A stretch of DNA of 64,000 nucleotides from Micrococcales bacterium 72-143 (GTDB lineage Bacteria > Actinomycetota > Actinomycetes > Actinomycetales > Microbacteriaceae): positions 498,796-562,795 of the forward strand of contig MKVM01000001.1 of the NCBI GenBank assembly GCA_001898835.1, given 5' to 3'. How positions within the stretch are numbered: position 1 is the first letter of the stretch; each line of letters begins with the position of its first letter. The notes under the pieces are model-generated. The model did not search any database. It worked only from the letters and a program-made list of their open reading frames with translations, and had not been told where the DNA came from. The translations under genes were made by a program, and so were the position numbers. Below are positions 48,135-57,362 of this stretch, piece after piece.

Positions 48135-49130
48135 ATGCGGATCGGGGTCATCGGAGCGGGCGCCGTCGGCGGCACCTTCGCCGGCCTCCTCGCCGCGAAG
48201 GGCCACGATCTCGAGGTGACGGCGCGCGGCGCCCAGCTCGACGCCCTCCGTGCGAACGGCCTGCTGCTCGACGGCGGATGGGGCGAGCACCGGGTGCGCG
48301 TCGCGGCGGGCGCCACCCTCGTCGAGCGCCCCGAGCTCGCGATCCTCGCGACGAAGGCGCAGGACGCCGCGACCGCCCTCGCCGCCAACGCGACCCGGCT
48401 CGACGGCGTGCCCCTCCTGGTGGTGCAGAACGGGCTCGGCGGACTCGACGTCGCCCATCGCGAGCTGCCGGACTCCCCCGCCCTCGGGGCGCTCGCACTG
48501 TTCGCCGCCTCCTACCTGGAGCCCGGCCACGTCACGGTCACCGGCCCCAACCCCGTCGTCATCGGCGCCGGACCGGGGGCCGACCGCCCCCTCCTGGAGC
48601 GGGTCGCCGCGACGATCGGCGAGGCGCTCCCCGTCGAGATCACCGACGACATCGTCGGCGCCCAGTGGACGAAGCTGCTCATCAACCACGTCAACGCCCT
48701 GCCCGCCGTCACGGGGCTCAGCGTGCAGGAGGTCGTGGCGGACGCCGGCCTGCGTCGCGTCATGACGGCCAGCATGCGGGAGACGGTGCGCGTCGCCCGC
48801 GCGATCGGCGTGCGATTCGGGACAGTTCAGGGCGTCTCGGGCGCCGTGCTGAACCTCATCGGCGCGCTGCCGCTCGCCCTCGGCGAGCAGTTCCCCCGGC
48901 TGCTGGCCCGGCGGATGGGCTCCGTCCCGAACCCCGGCTCGACGCTGCAGAGCATCCGGCGCGGACAGCTCACCGAGATCGAGTTCCTCAACGGCGCCGT
49001 CGTGCACGCGGCCGCCGAGCACGGCGAGCTCGCACCCGTCAACGCCGCCATCGTCGCCCTCGTGCACGAGGTCGAGCGCACGGGGTCGTTCGTCGCCCCC
49101 GCCGAGGTGGTCCGGCGGGTGCCCGTCTAG
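48135..49130 (+). CDS. Ketopantoate reductase-family protein (PanE/ApbA)
   Basis: A 331-residue NADPH-dependent reductase. MRIGVIGAGAVGGTFAGLLA is the dinucleotide-binding start, LLVVQNGLGGLD and QWTKLLINHVNALPAVTG carry conserved Asn and Lys of ketopantoate reductases, and the C-terminal helical domain has TEIEFLNGAVV. It would reduce 2-dehydropantoate to pantoate for coenzyme A synthesis, but many actinobacterial paralogues act on other 2-ketoacids and no pan gene is adjacent. Confidence 0.87.
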   Translation: MRIGVIGAGAVGGTFAGLLAAKGHDLEVTARGAQLDALRANGLLLDGGWGEHRVRVAAGATLVERPELAILATKAQDAATALAANATRLDGVPLLVVQNGLGGLDVAHRELPDSPALGALALFAASYLEPGHVTVTGPNPVVIGAGPGADRPLLERVAATIGEALPVEITDDIVGAQWTKLLINHVNALPAVTGLSVQEVVADAGLRRVMTASMRETVRVARAIGVRFGTVQGVSGAVLNLIGALPLALGEQFPRLLARRMGSVPNPGSTLQSIRRGQLTEIEFLNGAVVHAAAEHGELAPVNAAIVALVHEVERTGSFVAPAEVVRRVPV

Positions 49131-49135
49131 GCGCC

Positions 49136-49804
49136 CTAGCAGGCGTCCGCGAAGATGCGACGCGGGTGGTCGGGGTCGGTGTTGTCGATGATCGCGACCG
49201 CGGCCTGACGCGGATGCGCGTCGCGCTCGTAGAGCTCGTGCGCACCCTCGTAGCGCGCGGCGAGCTCGGAGCCCGGCTCGATGCCCTCACGCGCGAGAAG
49301 GCGGGCGGCCCGCACCTCGGCATCCGCGTCGAGCCAGATCGTGTAGTTCCACACGCCGCGCAGCTCGGGCCGGTCGAGGAAGCCGCCGTCGACGATGAGG
49401 AACACGTCCTCGGGCCCCGTGCGCCACTTCGGCTCGAGCTGCACCTCGCGCACCCGGTCGTACGCGGCGGTCACGAACGCCGCCGAGCCGCCCAGCCGGA
49501 ACGGCTCGACGAGCACCCGGCGGAAGACGTCGTAGGCGTAGGCGTCCCGGTAATAGCCCTCGGGCGAGAACCGTCCGCGGCGGTATCGCTGCTCGGCGGG
49601 GTTGAGGAAGTCGTCGAGGGAGGCGCGGGCGGTCGCGTAGCCGCGGCGCTCGAACTCGCGCGCGAGGTCGTCGGCGAAGGTCGACTTGCCGGATGCCGTG
49701 CGCCCGTCGACGCCGATCGCGATGCGGCCACGCCGGTAGTTGCCGAGGATCTCGTCGACCGTGGCCGCGATCACGTCGCGCCGCTGCGGTTGCCATCTCG
49801 CCAT
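49136..49804 (-). CDS. P-loop nucleoside kinase-like protein (uridine kinase-like)
   Basis: A 222-residue P-loop phosphotransferase. Walker A is GVDGRTASGKSTFADDLA (residues 31-48), with ASLDDFLNP as the substrate Asp region and FLIVDGGFLDRPEL as Walker B-like strand. It resembles the uridine kinase-like proteins of actinobacteria rather than classical Udk. The ATG at 49804 follows a TAGGGT box (49816-49811) by six bases. Substrate uncertain. Confidence 0.82.
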   Translation of the reverse strand: MARWQPQRRDVIAATVDEILGNYRRGRIAIGVDGRTASGKSTFADDLAREFERRGYATARASLDDFLNPAEQRYRRGRFSPEGYYRDAYAYDVFRRVLVEPFRLGGSAAFVTAAYDRVREVQLEPKWRTGPEDVFLIVDGGFLDRPELRGVWNYTIWLDADAEVRAARLLAREGIEPGSELAARYEGAHELYERDAHPRQAAVAIIDNTDPDHPRRIFADAC

Positions 49805-49866
49805 ACCGTCACCCTACGCGCGCGACACAGCCGCAGGGCCCCGGGGCGACGCCCGGTCCCGCCGCA

Positions 49867-49872
49867 TACGCT
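49867..49872 (+). promoter_or_regulatory. Putative -10 box (TACGCT) for mutY
   Basis: TACGCT stands six bases before the GTG at 49879. GGAGG in between is one base from the start, too close to act as a ribosome binding site, so a leaderless start is more likely. Confidence 0.5.
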
Positions 49873-49878
49873 GGAGGC

Positions 49879-50766
49879 GTGGCAGGAGCAGCGGATGCCG
49901 GGATCGGCGAGACCGTCGCCACCTGGTTCGCGGCGGGGCACCGCCCCCTCCCCTGGCGCTCGCCCGGCTTCCCCGCCTGGGGCGTACTCGTATCCGAGTT
50001 CATGCTCCAGCAGACACCCGTCGCCCGCGTGATCCCCCGGCTCGAGGAGTGGCTCGCGCGTTGGCCGACGCCCGCGGCGCTCGCCGCCGTGCCGCCGGGC
50101 GAGGCGGTGCGGGCGTGGGACCGCCTCGGGTACCCGCGCCGCGCGCTCAACCTGCACGCCGCGTCCGTCGCGATCACCGAGCGGCACGGTGGCGAGGTGC
50201 CGGCGGACGTCGACGCGCTCCTCGCGCTGCCCGGCGTCGGCCCCTACACCGCGCGCGCGGTCGCGGCGTTCGCGTATGGCGTCCGCGTTCCCGTGGTTGA
50301 CGTCAACGTGCGGCGGGTGCTCGCCCGGGCCGTGCGCGGCGTCGGCGAGCCGGGACCCGCCCGCACCAACGAGGAGCTCGCCCTCATGGGTTTACTGCTG
50401 CCCGCGGATGCGGAGCGGGCGCGGCTCGCCAACGCGGGCATGATGGAGCTCGGCCAGACCGTGTGCACGGCACGCGCGCCCGACTGCGCCCGCTGCCCGA
50501 TCGCCGGATCGTGCGCGTGGCGCGCCGCCGGATACCCGGCCTACACGGGGCCCGCGGCACCCCGGCAGAAGCCCTACGCGGGCTCGGACCGCGAGGTGCG
50601 CGGTCGCATCCTGCGCGAGCTGCGAGCGAGCGAGCTTCCCGTGCCCGCCGAGCGGATCGCGGAGCTCTGGCCGGATGCCGTGCAGCGCGACCGTGCGCTC
50701 GCGGGTCTGCTCGCCGACGGACTCGTCGAACGGGCCGGCGCCTCCTACGCGCTCCCCGGCTCCTGA
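49879..50766 (+). CDS. mutY: A/G-specific adenine glycosylase
   Basis: A 295-residue HhH-GPD base-excision glycosylase that removes adenine opposite 8-oxoguanine. The N-terminal EFMLQQTPVARV, the helix-hairpin-helix LPGVGPYTARAVAAFA with catalytic Asp in VPVVDVNV, and the iron-sulfur loop C-x6-C-x2-C-x5-C (VCTARAPDCARCPIAGSC) are intact. The usual NUDIX-like C-terminal domain is replaced by about 70 residues resembling a winged helix (VRGRILRELRASELPVPAER), as is common in actinobacteria. Confidence 0.95.
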   Translation: MAGAADAGIGETVATWFAAGHRPLPWRSPGFPAWGVLVSEFMLQQTPVARVIPRLEEWLARWPTPAALAAVPPGEAVRAWDRLGYPRRALNLHAASVAITERHGGEVPADVDALLALPGVGPYTARAVAAFAYGVRVPVVDVNVRRVLARAVRGVGEPGPARTNEELALMGLLLPADAERARLANAGMMELGQTVCTARAPDCARCPIAGSCAWRAAGYPAYTGPAAPRQKPYAGSDREVRGRILRELRASELPVPAERIAELWPDAVQRDRALAGLLADGLVERAGASYALPGS

Positions 50767-50831
50767 AGCCCGCCGCGCGCGGGACACCCATCGGGATTGA
50801 CGATGCATCCCGCGGGTCCGAGAGTGGGCAC

Positions 50832-51290
50832 ATGACGATCGAGGACCCGGATGCGGCGGATGCTGCCGACCGCTTCGACGCCCTCTTCCGGCGCGTCTAC
50901 GCGAGCTTCCACCGCCGCGACGGCGTCGACCGCGGTCTCTCCGCCGCCTCCCGCGGCGTGCTCACCCACCTCGCGCTCACCGGGCCGGTGACGATCGGCG
51001 AGGCCGCCCGGCACTTCGACCGCGCCCAGTCCGCCACGAGCGAGCTCATCACCCAGCTCGAGCGCAACGGCCTCGTCGAGCGCCGCGTCGACCCGGCGGA
51101 TGCCCGGCGTACCCTCGTCTGGCTCACCGAGGCCGGTCACGCCGCCCTCCGCCGCGACGAGGCCGTGCTCGGGCTCGGACTGCTCGCCGACGCCTTCGCG
51201 GCGATGCCCGTCGAGGGACGCGCCGCGATCCTCGACTCCCTCGCGCGGCTGTTGGAGGCCGCGCCCGCTCCCGGAAAGGAACCCCGATGA
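50832..51290 (+). CDS. MarR-family transcriptional regulator
   Basis: A 152-residue winged-helix regulator: VLTHLALTGPVTIGEAARHF then DRAQSATSELITQLERNGLV is the DNA-binding helix pair, and RRVDPADARRTLVWLTEAG is the wing. Dimerisation helices are at both ends. ATG 50832. Its stop overlaps the start of a small zinc-ribbon gene (ATGA), so that protein is its likely functional partner or target. Confidence 0.9.
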   Translation: MTIEDPDAADAADRFDALFRRVYASFHRRDGVDRGLSAASRGVLTHLALTGPVTIGEAARHFDRAQSATSELITQLERNGLVERRVDPADARRTLVWLTEAGHAALRRDEAVLGLGLLADAFAAMPVEGRAAILDSLARLLEAAPAPGKEPR

Positions 51291-51538
51291 CCGAGAACGA
51301 CCACGCCGAGCACTGCGAGAGCTGCGGCATGCCCATCGAGACCGGCCGGTACTGCGCCTACTGCGTCGACGAGTCCGGCGCGCTGCAGGACTTCGACACC
51401 CGCTTCGCACGCATGACCGACTGGCAGCGGCGCTCGCACCCCGAGCAGAGCGAGGAGCAGATCGAGCGCGACACGCTCGCCTACCTCGCCACCATGCCGG
51501 CCTGGCGCGACCACCCGCGGGTCGTCGCCGGCGCCTGA
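51287..51538 (+). CDS. Small zinc-ribbon protein
   Basis: An 83-residue protein with an N-terminal zinc ribbon: CESCGMPIETGRYCAYC gives C-x2-C and C-x2-C pairs (residues 10-26). The rest is helical and acidic with a short Trp-containing C-terminus. This resembles the putative zinc-ribbon proteins often found next to MarR or AraC regulators. It overlaps the MarR gene by four bases. Function unknown. Confidence 0.82.
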   Translation: MTENDHAEHCESCGMPIETGRYCAYCVDESGALQDFDTRFARMTDWQRRSHPEQSEEQIERDTLAYLATMPAWRDHPRVVAGA

Positions 51539-51562
51539 GCCCCGGCGCCCGTCGGCCGCGTG

Positions 51563-51720
51563 CGGTGTGCTGCTCAACCCCGTGCGTGAGCGAGGATGCG
51601 TCCGGGTCGTGCGATCGCAAGGCGGAAGAGGAGCCGATAGCGGCTATCGGCGACGATGACAACGCCGCGAGCGTGCGAATCGGACGCACCGCAGCGCGTG
51701 CGGGGTTGAGCAGCACACCG
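51563..51720. mobile_element. 158-bp palindromic element with 20-bp perfect terminal inverted repeats
   Basis: Positions 51563-51582 and 51701-51720 are perfect 20-bp inverted copies. The arms stay partly complementary inward (TGCGTCCG at 51597-51604 with CGGACGCA at 51681-51688), and the centre is a GCCGATAG/CTATCGGC hairpin. No coding frame of note is present. It looks like a MITE-like or large REP-like element lying between the zinc-ribbon and Fpg genes. No clear target duplication is seen, and no transposase is in the window. Confidence 0.6.
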
Positions 51721-51737
51721 CGGGGCACACTGTTCGC

Positions 51738-52601
51738 ATGCCGGAGCTGCCCGAGGTGCACGCGCTCGCATCCGACCTGGATGCGCGACTGCGCGGGCGC
51801 ACGATCGACCGCCTGCAGGTGGTCGCGTTCCCCGCCCTGAAGACCTACGACCCGCCCGTCGAGGCGCTCTCGGGCGAACGGGTCGCGGGCGTGGGCCGGC
51901 ACGGCAAGTTCCTCGACCTCACGACCGAGGGCGGCATCCACCTCGTCGTGCATCTCGCGCGCGCCGGCTGGATCCGCTGGCGGGCGGGCGCGCCGAAGAC
52001 CTCGGGGCGGCCGGGGTCGGGTCCGCTCGCCGCGCGGCTGGTGCTCGACGACGGCGCGGGGTTCGACGTCACCGAGGCTGGGACCAAGAAGAGCCTCGCG
52101 CTGTACGTCGTGCGCGACCCCGCGGAGGTGCCCGGCATCGCGCGGCTCGGGCCGGATCCGCTCGCGAACGACTTCACGCTCGAACGCTTCCGCGGCATCC
52201 TCGCGTCCCAGGGCCGTGCGCAGCTCAAGGGCATGCTGCGCGACCAGTCGGTCATCGCGGGTGTCGGCAACGCCTACTCGGACGAGATCCTGCACGTCGC
52301 CCGGATGTCGCCCTACAAGCCGGCCGCGATGGGCGTGGAGGACTCCGCGGCGCTCTACGCGGCACTGCGGTCAACTCTCGCGGAAGCGGTGGCGCGTGCC
52401 GACGGGGTCGCGGCGTCCGAGCTCAAGGCCGAGAAGAAGTCGAAGCTGCGGGTGCACGGCCGCTTCGGCGAGCCGTGCCCGGTATGCGGCGCCCGGATCG
52501 AGCAGGTCATCTTCGCCGACCGTACCTTCCAGTACTGCCCCACGTGCCAGACGGGCGGCAAGAAGCTCAGCGACCGGGTGCTCGACCGCCTGCTCAAGTA
52601 G
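51738..52601 (+). CDS. Fpg/Nei-family DNA glycosylase
   Basis: A 287-residue base-excision enzyme. MPELPEVHAL gives the N-terminal Pro nucleophile and Glu, the helix-two-turn-helix is LKGMLRDQSVIAGVGNAYSD, and the C-terminal zinc finger is CPVC...CPTC followed by KKLSDRVLDRLLK. In the finger the usual Fpg ending with Gln-Gly-Arg is replaced (CQTGGKKLSD), so it fits the actinobacterial Fpg/Nei side group rather than strict Fpg. It likely removes oxidised bases. ATG 51738 lies 17 bp after the palindromic element. Confidence 0.92.
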   Translation: MPELPEVHALASDLDARLRGRTIDRLQVVAFPALKTYDPPVEALSGERVAGVGRHGKFLDLTTEGGIHLVVHLARAGWIRWRAGAPKTSGRPGSGPLAARLVLDDGAGFDVTEAGTKKSLALYVVRDPAEVPGIARLGPDPLANDFTLERFRGILASQGRAQLKGMLRDQSVIAGVGNAYSDEILHVARMSPYKPAAMGVEDSAALYAALRSTLAEAVARADGVAASELKAEKKSKLRVHGRFGEPCPVCGARIEQVIFADRTFQYCPTCQTGGKKLSDRVLDRLLK

Positions 52602-52610
52602 CGGCGGCAG

Positions 52611-53657
52611 TCAGAGGAGACGCTCCGCGAGCAGCTCGAGGCTGCGCTCGCGCCCCACGGCGCGATCGGCCGGCTCGCCCTCGCGCGCCCCCGTACCCGG
52701 CGAGACCATGACCTCGTCGACGCCGAAGCGCGCGGCGAGGTCGCGGATGCGGCCGGCCGCGGCATCCGGCGCGTCCACGACCCAGCGCTCGAGCATCGCC
52801 TCGACGATGTGCCGTGCGGCGGCGTCGAGCTCCTCGCGCTCGGCCGCCTCCACGGTGTCGAGCGGCCGCAGCGGCTGGCCGGTGCGCAGCCGGGCCATGT
52901 TCTGCAGGGCGGGCAGCGCGCGGGCGTGGGCCTCCTCCGGCGTGTCGGCGACGACCGCGTTGAGGGTCAGGAAGGTGCGCGGCTCGGCGAGCGTCTCGGA
53001 GGCACGGAACTCGCGACGGTAGATGTCGAGCGCGCGCTCGGTGCCCTCCCCGGAGAAGTGGTGGGCGAACACGTAGGGCAGACCCAGCTTCGCGGCGAGG
53101 TGGGCCGAGTAGTCGCTCGACCCGAGCAGCCACAGCTCGGGGAGCCCCGCGGCCGCGGGCGTGGCGCGCACCTCGTAGTCGCGCAGCCCCTCCCGCGTGT
53201 TGACGGTGACGGTGGCGCCGTCGCCGGCGAGCGCCCGGATGTCGCCGAGGTGCTCCTCGAAGCGGTCGACCTCGCTCGTGGGCCCGCTCGCCCGCAGCAG
53301 CGCCGAGATGACGGGGTCGGATCCGGGGGCGCGCCCGATCCCGAGGTCGATGCGTCCGGGGGCGAGCGCCTCGAGCGCGGCGAACTGCTCGGCGACGACG
53401 AGCGGTGCGTGGTTCGGCAGCATGATCCCGCCCGAGCCCACCCGGATGCGCTCCGTCCGCGCCGCGGTCGCCGCGATGAGCACGGGCGGCGCGGTCGACG
53501 CCACGGCGGGCATGTTGTGGTGCTCGGCGTACCAGTAGCGCGTGTAGCCGAGCCCGTCGGCGCGGGCCGCGAGCGCCAGGGACGCCGCAACCGCCTCCGC
53601 GGAGGTCTGGCCGGTGCGCACCGGCACGAGGTCGAGGACGGAGAGCGCGGGGGTCAC
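52611..53657 (-). CDS. Luciferase-like monooxygenase (LLM class flavin oxidoreductase)
   Basis: A 348-residue protein of the bacterial luciferase-like family, group with LSVLDLVPVRTGQTSAEAV at the N-terminus, YTRYWYAEHHNMPAVASTAP with the conserved His pair, and RIRVGSGGIMLPNHAPL for flavin/F420 binding. It uses FMN or F420; substrate unknown. GTG 53657 has GAGG upstream and gives the family N-terminus. The gene ends near the convergent Fpg gene. Confidence 0.9.
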   Translation of the reverse strand: MTPALSVLDLVPVRTGQTSAEAVAASLALAARADGLGYTRYWYAEHHNMPAVASTAPPVLIAATAARTERIRVGSGGIMLPNHAPLVVAEQFAALEALAPGRIDLGIGRAPGSDPVISALLRASGPTSEVDRFEEHLGDIRALAGDGATVTVNTREGLRDYEVRATPAAAGLPELWLLGSSDYSAHLAAKLGLPYVFAHHFSGEGTERALDIYRREFRASETLAEPRTFLTLNAVVADTPEEAHARALPALQNMARLRTGQPLRPLDTVEAAEREELDAAARHIVEAMLERWVVDAPDAAAGRIRDLAARFGVDEVMVSPGTGAREGEPADRAVGRERSLELLAERLL

Positions 53658-53699
53658 CCTTGCCTCAACGCGCCGCAACCGTCCACGATTCCGGACGCG

Positions 53700-54143
53700 T
53701 CAGTCCTCGTCCTCGTCGTCCAGTTCGCGCGGCTTGACGTAGGGGTCCTCGTCGCCCGCGTAGTGGGCGTTCGCGGCGAGGGCCTTCGCCTCGTTGTCGC
53801 GTTCGCTCGCCTCACGCAGCAGCGCATCGATCGCTGCCGCGTTCTCGGGGATCGCGTCGGCGATGAACTCGAGGCTCGGCGTGAGCCGCAGGTTGAGGTT
53901 GCGGCCGACCTCCGTGCGCAGCATGCCGGTGGCCGCCTTGAGGGCGGCAGCCGAGTCGGTGCGCTCCTCCTCGGTGCCGTACACCGTGTAGAAGACGCTC
54001 GCGTGCTGCAGGTCGCCGGTGACCCGCACGTCGGTGATGGTCACGAAGCCGAGCCGGGGGTCGCGGATGCCGCGCTCCAGCCGCTGCGCGATGATCTCGC
54101 GGATCCGATCGGCGACCTTCGCCGCCCGAGGGTTCTCACCCAT
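53700..54143 (-). CDS. rbfA: 30S ribosome-binding factor A
   Basis: A 147-residue RbfA: RAAKVADRIREIIAQRLERG at the N-terminus, DPRLGFVTITDVRVTGDLQ and LRLTPSLEFIAD are the KH-like core motifs. A 30-residue acidic tail follows (ELDDEDED end). It binds the 30S subunit during 16S maturation. It follows infB as usual, but a strong hairpin lies between them. Confidence 0.95.
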   Translation of the reverse strand: MGENPRAAKVADRIREIIAQRLERGIRDPRLGFVTITDVRVTGDLQHASVFYTVYGTEEERTDSAAALKAATGMLRTEVGRNLNLRLTPSLEFIADAIPENAAAIDALLREASERDNEAKALAANAHYAGDEDPYVKPRELDDEDED

Positions 54144-54213
54144 GTCCCTCTCCTGCCTTTCAGATGAGGCGGCCGCAAGCGCGGCCAGGAAGGCTGCTCA
54201 GGGAGCCGGGGTC

Positions 54214-54273
54214 GGGTGCCCCTCCCGAGTCAATCGGGGTAGGGGCCCCTCTCTTGACTCGGGAGGGGCACCC
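54214..54273 (-). terminator. Very long hairpin between infB and rbfA
   Basis: A perfect 20-bp inverted repeat (54214-54233 with 54254-54273) surrounds a 20-base loop, and partial pairing continues outward to about 54201 and 54286. It stands 25 bp after the infB stop and 70 bp before rbfA. It likely terminates or processes the infB transcript. No T-run is seen. Confidence 0.6.
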
Positions 54274-54298
54274 GTCCCCGAGCTCCCATCGCGTGAAA

Positions 54299-56971
54299 CT
54301 AGCCGCGCGGCTTCTCGACCAGCTCGATCGTCTCGATCTCGTCACCGATCTGGATGTCGTTGAACTTGCCGAGCCCGATTCCGGCCTCGAAGTCGGTCTT
54401 GACCTCGGTGACATCGTCCTTGAACCGGCGCAGCGACTCGATGGCGAGGTTGTCGCCGACCACGACGCCGTCGCGGATGACGCGCGCCTTCGCGTTGCGC
54501 GTGATGGTTCCCGACCGCACGAGCACACCGGCGATGTTGCCGAACTTGGAGGAGCGGAACACCTCGCGGATCTCGGCGACACCCGACTGGACTTCCTCGT
54601 ACTCCGGCTTGAGCATGCCCTTGAGCGAGGACTCGATGTCGTCGAGCGCGGCGTAGATGACGGAGTAGAACCGCACGTCGATGCCTTCGCGGGCGGCGCG
54701 CTCGCGGGCCTTGACGTCCGGGCGGACGTTGAAGCCGATGACGATCGCGTTGTCGATGGTCGCGAGGTCGATGTCCGACTCCGTGATGGCACCGACGCCA
54801 CGGTGCAGGATGCGCAGCTGCACCGAGTCGTCGACCTCGATCTTGAGCAGCGACTCCTCGAGCGCCTCGACGGCGCCGGAGACGTCACCCTTGATGATGA
54901 GGTTGAGCGAGTCGACCTTGCCCTCTTCGAGCGCACGCGTGAAGTCCTCGAGCGAGATACGCTTGCGGGCCTTGGCCAGCTGGGCGTTGCGCTCGACGGC
55001 CTCGCGCTTCTCGGCGATCTGGCGGGCGGTGCGGTCCTCCTCGGTGACGAGGAAGGTGTCGCCCGCGCGCGGCACGGTCGAGAGACCCTGCACCTGCACG
55101 GGACGCGACGGCGCGGCCTCCTCGACCGGGTCGCCGTTCTCGTCGTGCATCGCGCGAACGCGACCGTAGGCGGTGCCCGCGACGATCGCGTCGCCGACGC
55201 GGAGGGTGCCCGACTGGATGAGCACGGTCGCGACCGCACCACGTCCCTTGTCGAGCTTCGCCTCGATGGCGACACCGCGCGCATCCTTGTTGGGGTTGGC
55301 GCGCAGGTCGAGTCCGGCGTCGGCGGTGAGGAGCACCGCGTCGAGCAGCTCGGTGATGCCGAGGTTGTTGAGCGCGGACACGTCGACGAACATCGTCTCG
55401 CCGCCGTACTCCTCCGCCACGAGACCGAACTCGGTGAGCTGCTGGCGCACCTTGGCGGGGTTCGCCCCCTCCTTGTCGATCTTGTTGACGGCGACGACGA
55501 TCGGCACGCCGGCCGCCTGCGCGTGGTTCAGTGCCTCGACCGTCTGCGGCATGATGCCGTCGTCGGCGGCGACCACGAGGATCGCGATGTCGGTCACCTG
55601 CGCACCGCGGGCACGCATGGCGGTGAACGCCTCGTGACCGGGGGTGTCGATGAAGGTGATGGCGCGCTCGATGCCGTCGTGCTCGGTCCACACCTGGTAG
55701 GCACCGATGTGCTGGGTGATGCCGCCCGCCTCGCCCGCGACGACGTTCGCCTGGCGGATGGCGTCGAGCAGCTTGGTCTTTCCGTGGTCGACGTGACCCA
55801 TGACGGTGACGACCGGGGGCCGGATCTCGAGGTCGCTGTCGTCCTCGTCCTCCAGCTCCTGCTCGAGGTCGAGCCCGAAGCCCTCGAGGAGCTCCTTGTC
55901 CTCGTCCTCGGGGCTGACGATCTGGATCTTGTAGCCGAGCTCCTCGCCGAGGATGGAGAAGGTGGCCTCGTCGAGCGACTCGGTCGCGGTGGCCATCTCG
56001 CCCAGGTGGAACAGGGCGGTCACGAGCGCGCCGGGCTGCACCGAGAAGCCGGTGAGGGTCTCGAGCTTGTCGGCGAGGTCGCTGATGGACGCGCCGCGGC
56101 GCAGCCGGATGACGCGGCTGCCGTCGCCACGGGGGATGCTGACGCCGCCGAGCTGCGGGGCCTCCCGCATCTCGAACTCGGCGCGCTTCGTCCGCTTCGA
56201 CTTGCGGGCCTTGGACTTGCCGCCGCCCTTTCCGAAGGCGCCCGCGGTGCCGCCGCCGGGGCCGCGACCGCGGCCTCCGCCGCCACCGGGACGTCCGGCG
56301 TAGCCGCCACCGCCGCCGGGACCGCCCGGACGACCGGCGAAGCCGCCGCCGGCACCACCGGGACGGCCGGGGCCGCCGGGACGCTGCTGGAACGGCGCGC
56401 CGGGGCGCGGCGCGCCGGGACGCGGGGCGCCGGGACGGGGCGCGCCGGGCCGCGGGGCCGCGGGACGCGGGATGGCGCCGCCACCGGGCCGCGGCATCCC
56501 CTGCGTCGAGGAGAACGGGTTGTTGCCCGGGCGCGGGGTGCCGGGGCGCTGCATGCCCTGGCTGGGCGCGTAGGGGTTGTTGCCGGGGCGCGGCGCGCCG
56601 GGGCGGGGACCGGCGGCGGGGCGGGGCGCGGCCGGGGCACCGGGGCGCTCGGCGGCGGGCTCGCTCGGCGCCTGCGCGGGCGCGGGCGCCGGGGCGGCGG
56701 GTGCCTCGGCCACGGGGGCGGGTGCCGGGGCTGCGGGCTGCGCGGGCGCGGGCTTGGCCGCGGCGGGCTTGGGGGCGGGCTTCGCGTCAGCCGGCTTGGG
56801 CTTGGCGACGCCGTCGGCCTCGAGCGCCGCCTTCAGGCGGCGGGCGACCGGGGGCGCGATCGACGACGACGGGCTCTTGACGTACTCGCCCATCTCCTTG
56901 AGCTTGTCCATCGCGAGGTTGGATTCGATGCCGAGTTCTGCTGCGATCTCGTGCACGCGGGGGTTGGCCAC
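54299..56971 (-). CDS. infB: Translation initiation factor IF-2
   Basis: An 890-residue IF-2. The N-terminal HTH-like start ([20 protein letters not shown]) is followed by about 240 residues of Ala/Pro then Gly/Pro/Arg-rich sequence, as in other actinobacteria. The G domain has [23 protein letters not shown] and NKIDKEGA. Domains II-IV complete the protein. It brings initiator tRNA to the 30S subunit. GTG 56971 has AGGAG upstream. The Gly-rich stretch at about 56240-56640 is extremely GC-rich. Confidence 0.97.
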   Translation of the reverse strand: MANPRVHEIAAELGIESNLAMDKLKEMGEYVKSPSSSIAPPVARRLKAALEADGVAKPKPADAKPAPKPAAAKPAPAQPAAPAPAPVAEAPAAPAPAPAQAPSEPAAERPGAPAAPRPAAGPRPGAPRPGNNPYAPSQGMQRPGTPRPGNNPFSSTQGMPRPGGGAIPRPAAPRPGAPRPGAPRPGAPRPGAPFQQRPGGPGRPGGAGGGFAGRPGGPGGGGGYAGRPGGGGGRGRGPGGGTAGAFGKGGGKSKARKSKRTKRAEFEMREAPQLGGVSIPRGDGSRVIRLRRGASISDLADKLETLTGFSVQPGALVTALFHLGEMATATESLDEATFSILGEELGYKIQIVSPEDEDKELLEGFGLDLEQELEDEDDSDLEIRPPVVTVMGHVDHGKTKLLDAIRQANVVAGEAGGITQHIGAYQVWTEHDGIERAITFIDTPGHEAFTAMRARGAQVTDIAILVVAADDGIMPQTVEALNHAQAAGVPIVVAVNKIDKEGANPAKVRQQLTEFGLVAEEYGGETMFVDVSALNNLGITELLDAVLLTADAGLDLRANPNKDARGVAIEAKLDKGRGAVATVLIQSGTLRVGDAIVAGTAYGRVRAMHDENGDPVEEAAPSRPVQVQGLSTVPRAGDTFLVTEEDRTARQIAEKREAVERNAQLAKARKRISLEDFTRALEEGKVDSLNLIIKGDVSGAVEALEESLLKIEVDDSVQLRILHRGVGAITESDIDLATIDNAIVIGFNVRPDVKARERAAREGIDVRFYSVIYAALDDIESSLKGMLKPEYEEVQSGVAEIREVFRSSKFGNIAGVLVRSGTITRNAKARVIRDGVVVGDNLAIESLRRFKDDVTEVKTDFEAGIGLGKFNDIQIGDEIETIELVEKPRG

Positions 56972-57044
56972 AATTCTCCTGTCTGGTTCCGCTCCAGGCA
57001 GGAGCGGACGTTATGGGTGGAGGGGTCTCATTTCGAGCCGCTCA

Positions 57045-57323
57045 TTAGTTGTCCATGTGCCGTTCAGCCTGTTCTTCAGGGACTGGGTAGAGGTTCGTCA
57101 GCTCGCTCGTGTCGAGCGGCCCTTCCTGGCGGAGCGCGCGCCCGAAGGCGCGTCTCCGGACGGCGTTCGCGACGCATCCGGGGTCCGGGTGGACCCACGC
57201 GCCACGACCCGGGAGCCGTGCCGCGGTATCCACCGCGACCCGTCCGTCGCGCGCGACGACCCTCACGAGTGAGGGGCGGGGAGCACGCTGCCGACAACCC
57301 AGGCAGGTTCTGACGGGTTCCAC
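57045..57323 (-). CDS. ylxR: YlxR-family protein (DUF448)
   Basis: A 92-residue Ylx[21 protein letters not shown] at the N-terminus, [15 protein letters not shown] in the middle. The family binds RNA or nucleoid targets and is always set between nusA and infB, as here. GTG 57323 lies 39 bp after the nusA stop. Confidence 0.9.
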   Translation of the reverse strand: MEPVRTCLGCRQRAPRPSLVRVVARDGRVAVDTAARLPGRGAWVHPDPGCVANAVRRRAFGRALRQEGPLDTSELTNLYPVPEEQAERHMDN

Positions 57324-57362
57324 TCTACCCCCTCCCCCGGAGTCGACGCCGACGGAGCGCCC

